From Panonychus citri (lineage: Eukaryota > Arthropoda > Arachnida > Trombidiformes > Tetranychidae): DNA of 64,000 nt. The notes beneath the pieces are model-generated. The model did not search any database, had not been told where the DNA came from, and saw only the letters and a program-made list of their open reading frames with translations. The DNA lies in NCBI RefSeq assembly GCF_014898815.1, contig NW_026515546.1, positions 978,501-1,042,500 of the forward strand. The letters run 5' to 3'. Positions 14,201-25,842 of the stretch are shown piece by piece; the stretch's first letter is position 1, and each line of letters opens with the position of its first letter. The position numbers and the translations under genes were made by a program.

Positions 14201-17200
14201 ATTGATATATAAAGGATATTGTCTATTCATATGAATGGTTATATTAATCTATTCATCTGTTCATCAAAATGAGATAATCATCATGAAGCAAAAAAGCTCA
14301 AAGAGAGAGAAAGAGAAAGTCATTAACATCGATATTATATCAGAGATATTATCATGAATAAGGTGGTGGAAAAGTTATAATATTCAATTGAATGGATTTA
14401 GCTTCTGATTGTTAAAGGTAAAATTAAGCGTTTCAATAGCTAATTGTTAACTCTTGTTGATAAATTGTTGTCACTTTAATCACTTGTTATTTTAACAGTT
14501 TACTAACCCTGAGAAAGTTTCATTACCAATCAACATCCAATGATAATTGTCAATGAATAATCATTTGAATCTTGTCAATTATAATTGATTCAATGATCGT
14601 ATTGATGATGAAATGTTGCACGTTTTCAAGTTTCATTTTCGTGTTGAAACAATTGATTAACAGTGAAAACTTTCATCACGTACTGAAAAGGTTGAATGAA
14701 TGAAAAGATAGTGATAATTGTTTAGATAATGATAGAAAATCATTTTCCCATTCAAGTGACAAAGGTGAGAAACTAATTGTAAATCAATTAACTGTCTATT
14801 GATAATCCAGACTAATTATCTAGTAACAGAATTCATTGATTGTATTGATAAATATTAATACAAATAATCCAATTGCGATTTGAGATTAACTTTGCGACAA
14901 CAATCAACTTGACAATCAATATTTGTATTATTAGATTAGTTTCAAAGACTCTTCCTTTATCATCACCATCAATGATGATGATGATGATGATCATGATCAT
15001 GATCGTCATTAAATGATAACTTTATACACATGAAGAAAAGTGCAAAGAAAAAGTGAAATAGAAAATCAATCAACCTGTAAACTAAATGAACGTGAGTTTA
15101 TCATGAACCTCAATTCATTTCACTTCCTCTACGGGATCAGGTAACCTTACAATTAGATGATGATAAGTAAAAGGAAAAGTCAAAAATGTTGATAGAAAAA
15201 AAATCTTATCTGTCATCAAACAATATCTTTCAACGATTCTGTGAGTTATCACCGACATTTATCAAAGCTCAGCATCACTAGATCTCCATCATCGTCAGCA
15301 TCAGGCCTAAATATAGACATACACATTTGATTTTACCTTCAATTTTCAATGAGAAATTGTTTAATTACTACAATCAAGAAAAAAACGTCAACAATTTCAT
15401 GATAAACTCAAGCATGAGCTGAGCAACAGGATAAAAAATGAACTATCACTATTTATTAGCTTAACTATTTCCGTATTGAGTTATATGAAAAAAAACTCAG
15501 TTAATCTTATCAAATGTTATGATGAAAAAAATGGTTAATCAAAATTAAATGTATTGGTTATTTTAAAGGTTATCCTCATGTTGACACTTTAGCACCTGAT
15601 GAGCATCAAGGTGACTTTCAATTGACCAAATTGAATTACATGCTCATCTAACTGATTCCAACTGATTTTTGTTGTTTTTCTTGTTGTTAGTTAATTGTGA
15701 TTAATGATTAAATCACTTTAACTGTCAACAGGTAGACGAGAGGATAACTTAATTTCTTGTTATTATGATTACAATTTGCTTACCTTTCCATGAGTATTAC
15801 AATTAAATCAAGTAACGACACAAAACGTTACATATAATTGTGATTATGTTGCTTTTTGGTAAGAAAGAAAAAAGTTGCAACAATTAAAGTTTCCGACAAT
15901 TAACCATCACACCAATGCACAATTCAGTTTGTATATCACAATTAACTATCAGTAAGAATAATTAAATTTCAAAGGGAAAGACTTGAAAATCAAGTTTACA
16001 TTTTGTTGCTGTTTACAATTAATCCTCTAGATTAGATCAGATTGAATTAGCCTAGAAATTAAATCATCAACAATCAAGATGATTTGATTACCTGATTCAC
16101 AAAAACGCTTCTAATTGTTTCTACTTGTATGCAATTAATTTAATCAAAAAAAGAAAAAAGTTTTTGAGGTTTTTTTGTGTATGTAACAGTTAATACAATT
16201 GCGAAACTAAAGTTTCGTTGGTCATTTTTGGCTCTTCCTTTTTTACAATTTGATTAAGGAAGCAAATCTCAAGAAAATGACCATCATTGGACCCTAGATG
16301 CTGATGACCATGATATAAATACTGTAATTGTCATCTAAGTAACAGATTAAATTGAATGAGTTGAAAGTTTCATGGGAAGAGAGACTTGAAGATGAATCTC
16401 ATTTCTGAACTGAACCGTATCAATCCTTTCATTCATTTTTCCAAAATTCTTATATTATGTGTAAACTTTTCTCATTAATTTCAATATGAAATTTCACCAA
16501 CAGAATATAACTCAACGATAGTGATGATTAAAATGGTGATGATGATGATGGTAGATGATCATAAATTCATGATTACCTGAGAGTGCAAAGATAATTCAAT
16601 ATCGATTGAAAGTCTTGAAAAACTTAACAGGAAGTATAACATGTTATTATTTTGGAAGGAAAAAGTTCTGAGAGGAAGAGATGATTTTTTTTTTCATTCT
16701 AATTCAAAAGGACACTTTTTTATCACTTACATCTTCAAGGATGATCTGAAATTTCATCCAGGATACTTCAAGTCTATTATCATCATCATCATTGTCATCA
16801 TCATCATCAACACACAGAATTACAATCACCATGAGTATTCATATTAACCCTTTCACCTGTAAATTAAATTAAAAACAATAGACCAACAATTATAATCATG
16901 TTGTATCATCATAATGATAACTTATCCTTACAAAATAATAAGCATAATCTTTAAGATATATATAATGACCAGCACTTAATTGACCCTCTCTCCCTCTTCC
17001 TCTTCATCATCACCATCAGAATATCAAGATGCTGATGATAATATTAATACTCCAGAACTTTTATATCATCATCATTAGAATGATGATTTCCTCTCACTTT
17101 TATTATTATTATTTCTTAGAATCTAAATTCATCATGTAATATATATATTTCTCCTCTTCCGTACAGCCAAATGATGTCTCCAACTGTAATTATCCATGAT

Positions 17201-20200
17201 TATGGTGAAATAATCTCCATGAAGATGATGATGTTGATGATGATAATGATGATAAAATAACTGAAAATGAAAAGTAAAGCATCATAATTTCAGGGAACAA
17301 GAAAACTGTGAACATATCATTGCCTTCAGGCCTAAAACTTTTCATGTTAAGTTGAGTTTTTTTTCCGTTGAAAAATGAGAAAAAAAAAGTTCAGTTCAGT
17401 TCAATTCTGTTTCCTGTAAAACATGAAGATAAAAATAAGAGATGATAATAAAATGATATCCAATTCAATCCTTTTATTATTATATTTTAATAACCATATC
17501 ATAAGTTTCCAGTTAATTTGATATTCAGATCAACATTATGATTCGTGAGGTAAATTAAATATCATTTAACAATCAGAGGCAATTATCATTATAACTTTTT
17601 CATTAAGGAAAAAATCAAATTATTATTTATTATTATTATTCAACATGGAAATTAATTGTTACCTTTATGGAACTGAATTAAATTACTATCTCAATGAAAA
17701 TCTTAACGATCTCCTTAAAGACAATTAATTAATAGTTAGAGAATTGAAATTTCTCATATATTCAAATGGAACAATTAATTTTAATTTCTTCCTATGAGAT
17801 AATTTCCTAAAATAATCAATCAAGTTGAAATATTTTTCCACCAACTTGTAGTCACAATCACAATATTTATATTGATTTAATTGCCAAGATCAACAGGATA
17901 ATAATAATGATGATATCTAATCAGAGATGAATTGTAATTAACAATTATCAGCTCACAATCAATTTCCTAACAAGTGAAATTTTTGTAAAATTTTCTCATT
18001 ATCAATAGTTATCAATATCTATTCAATTGGAAACTCAATTATCATGATATTATTTACGATCTTTTAACATTAACATGATAAATTTCATCCTTTTTCTTGC
18101 TTTCAAGATATTCATTGAATCCTTGAGACGTGAGGTGTAATCATGATGATGAATATGAAAAAAAAACAGTAACAATCAACACACTGAACACTCAGGTAAT
18201 CAATATACATTACCTATTGATGGATATGGCAAAAGAATACAAGAAAAAAAAAGTAGAAATGTTTACAAAGTGTTTCCATTAAGATAATGATAATTTACCT
18301 GTTGATTGAACCTCACGACAGGTAAAAGGTAAACTTGAATCTTTTAGAAATATTATCATTACCATAATAGTAATAATATATTTCTTTGAAAATGAAAGTG
18401 AAACTTTTTTTGCTTCTTTCTCTTTCCAAATAACTTTGTACATATTTGGAAGACCATGAACTTTGACATGGAAATTGTAGTTATAATGAAGTAAATGCCC
18501 TCAGGGTAATTATTTATTTCTCTTCTTCTTCTTCTTAACAAATGATCCAGGATCTAATACTTTTCACCTATGGTAGGAAAACATTAGCATTTGAAAAGGT
18601 TGGAGAAAGTAAACTTGATTGATTAACTTTTGCTACTCCTTAGTTAATTTACTGATTGTATTATTAACTGTTTCTAAAAGTTTATCTGAGTGTAAATCTT
18701 TTCACTTTCAACAATTAGCATAACATGATAATTGGTACCTCATGATTAAGTTAATCATTTACTAGGCAATAGATTTTAGGATGATCAACTTCGTGTGTTA
18801 ATCATTTATTAGATTATCAAAATGTTCATTTTAATATAAACCGCGACCTTGATTGTTATTAAATACCTGATGGAAATTGACCTTCAACTTTCAAGGACAA
18901 TTTTAGATTATATCATTAGTGATAATGATGAATATTACAAAGACACACAATCAACGGGAACAATTTAATTTGATTCTTAATTTATATGTATTAAAACACT
19001 GAACCTCTTGTTAATCTGTTAGTTTGTTCATAATATGTATTAATTCAAAGTTAATTCTTAATTGTGTAAATGTTAACGACTTTTTTTTCAGTAATTGTGA
19101 TTACAATTATACTTAATTATCATCTACTACAGAGAGAGCAAAATAATAATATATTTGTTAGTGTGAATAATTGGATTTCCAATGTGAAAGTTAATTTAAC
19201 AGAGATTAAACAATTTTGTAAACTTAATTGTTACACCAACAGAGTATTAAGATTAATGATCAAAAGTTAATCCATTATTTTTGACCATTAATTAAGGTAA
19301 ATTAAGGTTTAATTGGTAGTTCGATTTTTGTTAATAGTCAAAATGATAAATACAATTTAGAATCCAGAAGAAAATCAAATTGATTAACTTTGAGATCAAC
19401 AATTGTATTCACATAATTGCTTTTAATACAATCAACAATTAAAAACATGAAGTAAAAAATCAACAGAATAACAATTTAATGATTTCCTATGATAATGAAC
19501 TTCCGTAAATAAAGTTTATTGTCATATGATATTGACAATTAAGTTAATTGTTCACATACAAGACTATCAATGGATATTAAGATTAACAGTATATAAGATT
19601 TAACTGGACAATCAATGAAGGGTATTGATTAAACGTTTGATTGTTATTAAAAAGACTATAAAGTTACAATTAACTGAGGGATAAATTAAATTAAAAGTAA
19701 CAAGAAAATCATTTCAATTGAATTTGTAATCCATGAATTTTGATGATTTTCAGGTAACCAAAAAAAAAGTATATCATCAAAATAATGATTATTATATTCC
19801 TATTGAGTGTAACCTTTAACTATGAAATTTGATTGTTGATTAAATATATTGAAAGTTTGAACGATTCTCACGAAAGTGAATACATATAAATGGATTTCAT
19901 TGAGATCGTTGAACTTGACTACATGATGATGGAGAAAAAAAGTTCAGAAGTTACAGAAAAAAAGTCCATTGGTGAATCGTCGCCATTTTTCAATTCCTCC
20001 GCTGACCATCATCATGCAATTCTTGACCCTGACCTTCCTCCACCTACTCTACCCGTAAGCGTATCGGGAAAAAGGTGATGATGAAGAAGAAGAAGAAAAA
20101 AGTTCTGAGAAAATGATTATTCGATTATGAATGAATCTGAATGAATCTAACCTTTCATTATTCTGTCCAGTTATGTGAAAATTGAGTTCACTATTTTTGA

Positions 20201-23183
20201 GAAAAATATTTCAATGAATTTTTTTCTTCTTCCTTACCTTCATCTTACCGTGAAAATTAATCATCATGATCAACTAATCATCATGAATAAAAATATATTG
20301 AAATTTTCTGTGTGTGAAAAATGAGACAATTGACAATTGATTCTGTCATGATGAGGATCATGATCAATTTCTGGAGTGAAAATTGTGATTGACTAATGAA
20401 AATTCAATAATTATCATGATATGAAAGTGAAAATCCTTGTGATGAAAATAATTTAATTTTTCATCATCTTCCGTGTTAATGATTAAACATTATCATCAAT
20501 GGTGGGAAATGATCAATGATTATTAAATTAAAATTTCATTATATCATCATCCTAACGGAATCAATTTACAAAATTTATATATAAATTGATAAATTGCTGT
20601 CAAAACTTTTTATGTTCAAATTGTAATCATAATCAACTTTTTATACATAATTAAAGTTAGAAAGTTAATGATAATTGTTATTGCTCATGATGATGATAAT
20701 TATCATTATCAATATAATGATTACAATAATGATCATGTTGATTAAGTTAAAAAGGTGAGATTGAAAGTTATTTCTAGAATTGTAATTTACCAGGTTATCA
20801 AACTTAAGTTATTACAAATGATTAAAAGATTACTAAATTGCCGGAAGGGTGATTGTTATGATTCAATTTCACCTTTTAATTCAGTTCTCTGTTAATTGTA
20901 ATTAATCATCAGATTTTTGTTTGTTTTTTTAATGCGCAACTTTTTTTTGTATTAAATCAAATGATACTTTACAATTAACTTGGTTAATTGTTGATGCTAA
21001 GTTATAATTGTAATCGGTTGATCCTTTTTTTTTTAGTTTTTTTTTTCATATGATTACAATTAACTTACAAGGGCTGAGTCTTAATTGACTTAATTTTAAA
21101 TCTCATGATCAAATTAACCCTTCAAGAGTAATACTCAAAATAATCATCAATGATTAATTGTCAAGAATTATCAACAAAAAAAGTTTGATATTATGTATGT
21201 AATTTTTTTCCTTAAGGAAATATATCAAATTTCAATTGAGGTTTCAAAGGTGATTAACTGATGATGATAATTATGATTAATTGATTGAGTTACCTGTCTT
21301 CATATTTACCTTGACATAATGATTGGCAAATGAATCAAAAGGTATTAATACAAAAAAAACATGAATGACTAGGAATCATCATTGATTCATGATGAACTTT
21401 TTTTTTACAAGATCGAGGAAAAAAATAATCGGATGTAAATTCAAATGTATATAATTTGTATTGTCACGAATTCTGACAAAAATTGTTGCTAATTGTTATT
21501 TCTGAATTGAACTGAACAACATGAATCTATGAATTTGTTGTTCTCCATCTTAATCTTTTAATTTCATCAAGCAATCATTTTCTGTATCTTCCTGGATATG
21601 TACAGTTTAGTATTGAGAAAAGGTAAACTCAAGAGATTTAGACAGGTAAAGAAAAAGAAAGAAAAATTTAGACTGATGATGATGAGAAAGAAGAAGAAGA
21701 TGAAAAAAATGATGAGATTAAAGATGAAGATGAAATAATTTACTGTTACTTTGATTCTCCACCCACACTGACCCATGAAACAGAATGGAAACAATTTAAA
21801 TCCCTAACCCGTAACATTATCATTTTGCAAGACCTTTAGGTACGTAACTAAACGTGAAGCACGTTTCAATCATCGTGCTAATTGTAAATAGACAGACAGG
21901 TAAACAACAAAAACAACAACAACCCCACAGGAAACCAAAGTTTCTCAATGAAATGATATGTAATGTATGTTATGTATGTTTGATGGAAGAATTAAAAACA
22001 AAAACAAAAAAGTAGAGAAAAACATGAAAACTTATCACAGAATCAACAGGAAGAAATGATGAGGATGAAACGATAAAAGGATAAGAAAAATAGGTGAGGC
22101 CAAAGGGTAACAGGAGAGTCGAAATTGGGTTATCAGAAGCAAATGGATAAAGTAATCATGTTAATTTCATCTATTTGAATGTTAAATTGATGATGAAATA
22201 CATGATCAATTCATGGATATTCAGGGTATTACAAGAACACCCGAAGTGCTTAACTGATTGGTGTTTGTTGTTGTTGCTTTTTATTGGCTAAACTTTTGTA
22301 CTGGTCAGTGATTTACTCTTGTCCAGTTTGATATGATTCAAGTTGTAGACAAAGAAAAAGAAACAAAAATTCACTGTTAATGTTAATCAATCTAAATCTA
22401 AATGTATTGGTAAATGTTTCAAATTGTAAATTACACCAGAAATTATTATTATTATTATCATGATCAATTTACTTATTGGTGTTTTTTTTTACTCCATCAC
22501 CAATCAACATTTAAGATTGAATATATTTTCAAAGTGATGCTATTGATTTGGTTTGGCTGCAAAGCAATTGCAATGTTTGCTAACTATGCAAATGAATTAA
22601 ATTTGTATGCAAATGATAAAATTGATGGTATGAAAAAATGGTCACAATTTAGTTTTATCTGATATTATTAATGGTTAATTGACTTACCCTTTAGACATGA
22701 TTTTTCAGCGTAAATTGTGAAAACTGGAAACTGTGAGGGTTGAAGGGCTTCCGGTTTAATTGTAGCATCAGAACGTAAAAGTATACAAAGTCCAGTTTCA
22801 TAGTTTACCGCTCGACAAGTAATATTATCATTACACTTTGTAAGACAATCAGTTAATTGTAAAACTCCGGGAATAGTTTCAATTGTATCATCTGAAGAGG
22901 TGAAAACATATCCAGTGACAAGTTCAAAGGTGGACATTGAAGCTGGACACTCATTAGTATTAGATGAACCTAAGGAAAATGATAAAAAGGATAATTACAA
23001 GCAAAATGGACAGTTAATATTATCAAGTATAAGTCAACAATTAAGAAAATTAGTCCAATCAAAGATTAGATTATTCAACTTACCTAAATCGATTGAGGGT
23101 AATTCTGTTTCCGTTTGACCGTAAACACTGATAAATATCACAGGTAAGAATAGGAACTTAATCATATTGTAATTCATGATCAT
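978..23183 (-). CDS. PAN/ZP-domain transmembrane protein (nyobe/neyo/trynity-like apical matrix protein)
   Basis: Seven exons read in frame: 23183-23084, 22969-22688, 8479-8183, 3755-3486, 2598-2280, 2085-1931 and 1837-978, giving 760 residues. Every junction has GT/AG (the exon 5 donor is the weaker GTTAGT). Exon 1 encodes a hydrophobic signal peptide ending near VYGQ. Exons 2, 3 and 4 each encode one cysteine-bearing PAN/apple module (about residues 40-125, 130-225, 230-316). A ZP domain follows (about 320-570) with the family-typical stretches FNGKVYAKAKP, IQHHDM and CNYDLSNKSV. KRRRRRR at 574-580 is a furin-like cleavage site before a transmembrane helix (about 665-689) and a Ser-rich cytoplasmic tail. 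Arthropod relatives sit in the apical extracellular matrix and shape cuticle and epithelium, so the same role is inferred here. The exact orthologue among the PAN-ZP paralogues cannot be settled. Introns 2 and 3 are 14.2 and 4.4 kb, unlike the rest of the window. Confidence 0.9.
3756..8182 (-). other. 4.4-kb intron 3 of the PAN/ZP gene
   Basis: AT-rich intronic sequence between PAN exons 2 and 3. It contains GAT/ATC runs, a GAAGAT-type run near 6135-6165, and a long ATG/GAT trinucleotide array near 6789-6825. Long open frames here (for example 6447-6833) come from translating the microsatellites into poly-Met, poly-His or poly-Ile and are not genes. Confidence 0.7.
6789..6825 (+). repeat. (ATG/GAT)n trinucleotide array
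   Basis: About ten ATG units interrupted once by CTG near the end, inside intron 3. It produces poly-Met and poly-His frames on the two strands. Confidence 0.9.
11177..11207 (+). repeat. (CT)n microsatellite in intron 2
   Basis: About fifteen CT units inside the 14.2-kb intron. It creates a Ser-Leu repeat in an apparent plus-strand frame that is not a gene. Confidence 0.9.
19890..20078 (+). other. Weak candidate coding exon inside intron 2
   Basis: A 62-codon plus-strand open frame beginning MDFIEIVELDYMMMEKK, slightly less AT-rich than its surroundings. It contains a GTAAGC splice-donor-like site near its end and proline-rich residues just before it. No family is recognised and no partner exon was found. 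It may equally be chance. Confidence 0.12.
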
Positions 23184-23604
23184 TGTCTAAATTAACTTTG
23201 ATTTGATAGTTTGAAACACGGGAAGAAAAAAAAGTTTATTAATAAATTAAAGTTGAGATGTAAATCGTTGATTTGATTTAATTCTCTAAGGATTTAATTC
23301 TAACTACTACTCTTGATGTTGATTCTTCAACAGGTAAGGGGCAAATGAAATTACGTTGGGCCAAAAAAAGAGACAAACTTTTTTTTTCTCAGGTAAACCT
23401 TCAAATTTATTTCAAGTTTATCTTCATCAAGGGAGGGAGATGATGATGAGGATGAGGAGGAGGAGGAGGAAGATGAGAATGAGGATGCTACAGAGTGGAA
23501 GAGAGAGTGTGACAAGAGAGAGGCTCCATCTTTTGGAATCGTTAAAATTATCGATCATCATGATTTAATTGTGAGTTCTTTTGATTGAAATTCAACACCT
23601 AAAG

Positions 23605-23928
23605 TCAATCATTTATCAATGAGAAGAAAACTCTTGCCGATGGTCCAAATGAATGTCGTCGATTTGGTACAATTTGTCGGGATAATTTGGATTGTCTCAT
23701 TCGCACCGATTGGCAGCCTGATTTAATCACGTCGTCATTGCAACACGTTAATCCAAGATTGTCGTTAATTGTATTTCCATGGGGACAAGATTTATCACAA
23801 TAACATGAGCGTGTGAATCCTTCAAATGTATAATTTGGCCATTCGTCTTCAATTAATCCTCCTTCATTGATGATATGATGAGAAACTAGATTAGAGTTAA
23901 TTGTATGTCTACCAAGCACACAGCCCAT
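23605..23928 (-). CDS. Cysteine-rich ORF of unknown function (somatomedin-B-like spacing)
   Basis: A 107-codon minus-strand frame starting MGCVLGRHTIN. It has a cysteine cluster CYCDKSCPHG, then CCNDD about 17 residues later, and a final Cys six residues on. The C-x-C-D-x2-C ... C-C-x-D ... C pattern loosely recalls somatomedin-B domains, but the match is partial. No signal peptide precedes it and no good splice acceptor sits just before the ATG, so it may be one exon of an unseen gene, a decayed fragment or an orphan. Its base composition is clearly less AT-rich than the flanks, which favours present or past coding. It lies 422 bp upstream of the start of the PAN/ZP gene on the same strand. 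Confidence 0.35.
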   Translation of the reverse strand: MGCVLGRHTINSNLVSHHIINEGGLIEDEWPNYTFEGFTRSCYCDKSCPHGNTINDNLGLTCCNDDVIKSGCQSVRMRQSKLSRQIVPNRRHSFGPSARVFFSLIND

Positions 23929-24344
23929 TGATTAAAGTTTCGTTGGTGTTGATTAGATTGAATTGGAAAACAAATCACTAATGAATCAACTGAATGGACA
24001 CAATTATAGTTATACTTCCAGTGGAATATAAAATTTAAGGTTAACAATTAAAGTGAATATAAAACAATGGACAACATTCAGCTTTCAAGAGGATTGTTTT
24101 CCTTTGATTGTGATTATCTTATTTTGGAGATAATCAACTTGAGTTGATTGGTTCCTAATCATAATTATAATCTTGTATCTTTATCTTGACCTTTTCTTTT
24201 TGTGTTTAGTTTGGTTTTTTTTATTTGATTACAATTTAAAAATATAATTATTCTAACAATCAACAAGTTTAATTGTTATATTTTTAATTGTTTCCCTTTT
24301 TTTTCAGACATGTTAATTGTGTGTTGCTTGAAAAGTTGTGTGAT

Positions 24345-25435
24345 TTAAAGTTTCAACAGATTTGAAAGTGAATTAATCAACTTGTTGGATTCTGTTTGTG
24401 CTTTTTTCACTGATTTAATGTCGATGGTTTCGTCGGTAATTATGATCGATTTTAATTTATCTTGTAAGTGTTTCCATTTTAATCCTAATAAATCGGCCAT
24501 TTTAATTGATGCGATTAGTTTTCGAGCTTCTTTACGATTGATTCGCAATTGTGGTGTTTTCCTCCTGTCAAGGTCATTTAATTCCTTAGCAACGAGTTTA
24601 GTTACACGATCGATGAAAGTACCATGAATATCCTCTTCAGCGTTCAATTGGAAACTCAAATTTATGTGAAATTTTGGTTTAATTGTGGTTAATTTACTTA
24701 GATCATAGAAGTTTTCTTTCGAGTTCCAGTTAATCGTCTCATGGTTGTGAATTCTAATAAAAGAGAGAAAATTGTTAATAAAATTGTTGTGGAGACAATT
24801 TATTCCCAAGTAGGAATTACTTACATTATTGGTTGAACAGGATTCTTAATTACTTTGATTATTTTCTCGGTTAATTCAAAATCTTGTGCAGAAACTTGAC
24901 CATCAAGTGTTAATCTTGGTAAGAAAGTTAACATTAATTGATGATGACAATTAGCATCACATTTATCGATGATGTAAGTTAACATATCTCGAGCATCGTC
25001 AATTAATCCAGGATCAATATGAGTTAAACCACATTTAACATAAGTTAACAGTATTGTAATAAAAGGAGTAACATCTTGATTATCATTAATCATTTTGGTG
25101 ATTGCTTTTTTGAGACATCTAATTGTTGACTGTCTAACTTGCTCTTCACCATCAATTATAAGACGTGCCAACGTATTAATAGATTCACCATCAACAATAT
25201 AATTCTCCAGATAACCAGTATAAATTTTATTCAAACAAAGTAATTTAAACTGTTTGTTAGCAGTTAAACTTCTTGATAAAACAACCATTTGATTAGAATC
25301 ACTAATTACACTTTGGTCTTTAATGATAATCCTTTTTGACTTAAATTGTGTTGATGTTTCATTAGCTCGCTTGGGAATTGATTTACCAACTTTTAATTTA
25401 GTTTTCTGAAAATCAACATTCTTTTTCTTCGCCAT
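24345..25435 (-). CDS. TEX10: Ipi1/TEX10-like pre-60S ribosome biogenesis protein
   Basis: Two exons, 25435-24825 and 24753-24345, joined by a 71-bp GTAAGT...TTAG intron, give 339 residues. The N-terminus (MAKKKNVDFQKTKLKVGKSI, then FKSKRIIIKDQ) is the signature of Ipi1/TEX10 proteins, followed by a helical-repeat-like segment. In yeast and animals the protein works in the Rix1/PELP1-TEX10-WDR18 complex in ITS2 processing and 60S maturation in the nucleus. At 339 residues it matches yeast Ipi1 rather than the much longer vertebrate TEX10, so either the arthropod form is short or 3' exons were missed; the in-frame stop at 24345 favours the first. An upstream in-frame start at 25459 exists, but the ATG at 25435 fits the family. 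An X-box-like palindrome lies about 110 bp upstream. Confidence 0.85.
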
Positions 25436-25546
25436 TTTAACAAAATAAATTAACAACAATCAAGAGCACAATTAACAATTAAATTAACTAACAAACAGAT
25501 AAAAACAATAGAAACTCAAAGCATCAATAGTAACACATGTTCACTT

Positions 25547-25560
25547 GTTGTCATGACAAC
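25547..25560. promoter_or_regulatory. RFX X-box-like palindrome upstream of TEX10-like gene
   Basis: GTTGTCATGACAAC is a perfect 14-base inverted repeat and fits the RFX X-box consensus GTHNYYATRRNAAC exactly. It sits 112 bases upstream of the Ipi1/TEX10 start codon. Binding is inferred from the sequence only. Confidence 0.5.
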
Positions 25561-25842
25561 GAGACGAAATTGAGAAAATAAGATTGAAGCGGTTCGTTCA
25601 AAAATCGATGATGAATATTAATTGTTCACTAATTGTAGTTTTTAGATCACTGGAACTTTTTAATTTTATTTATTTCATGAGTAATTATATTTAATAGTAA
25701 GAGAGTTAAATTTGGATCGAGTGTGTATTGTTTAATTGATTAATTGTTTCTCTATGTTGTTGGTGTTGTGTTTGTTTGTTTGTGTGTTTATGTTTTTGTT
25801 TTGTCAATTGGGCTTTCAATTTGTAATTTGATTAACAACAAT

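Larger units (their letters stand above)
8480..22687 (-). other. 14.2-kb intron 2 of the PAN/ZP gene
   Basis: This interval separates PAN exon 1 from PAN exon 2. It is rich in repeated ATC/GAT, CT and TTAATTG-like words: a (CT)n tract at about 11177-11207, GAT arrays near 11540-11565 and 14975-15005, and CAT/ATC arrays near 14095-14125. No conserved protein domain was recognised on either strand. Its size against introns of about 60-200 bp elsewhere suggests enhancers or nested non-coding transcripts, but nothing proves that. Confidence 0.65.
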
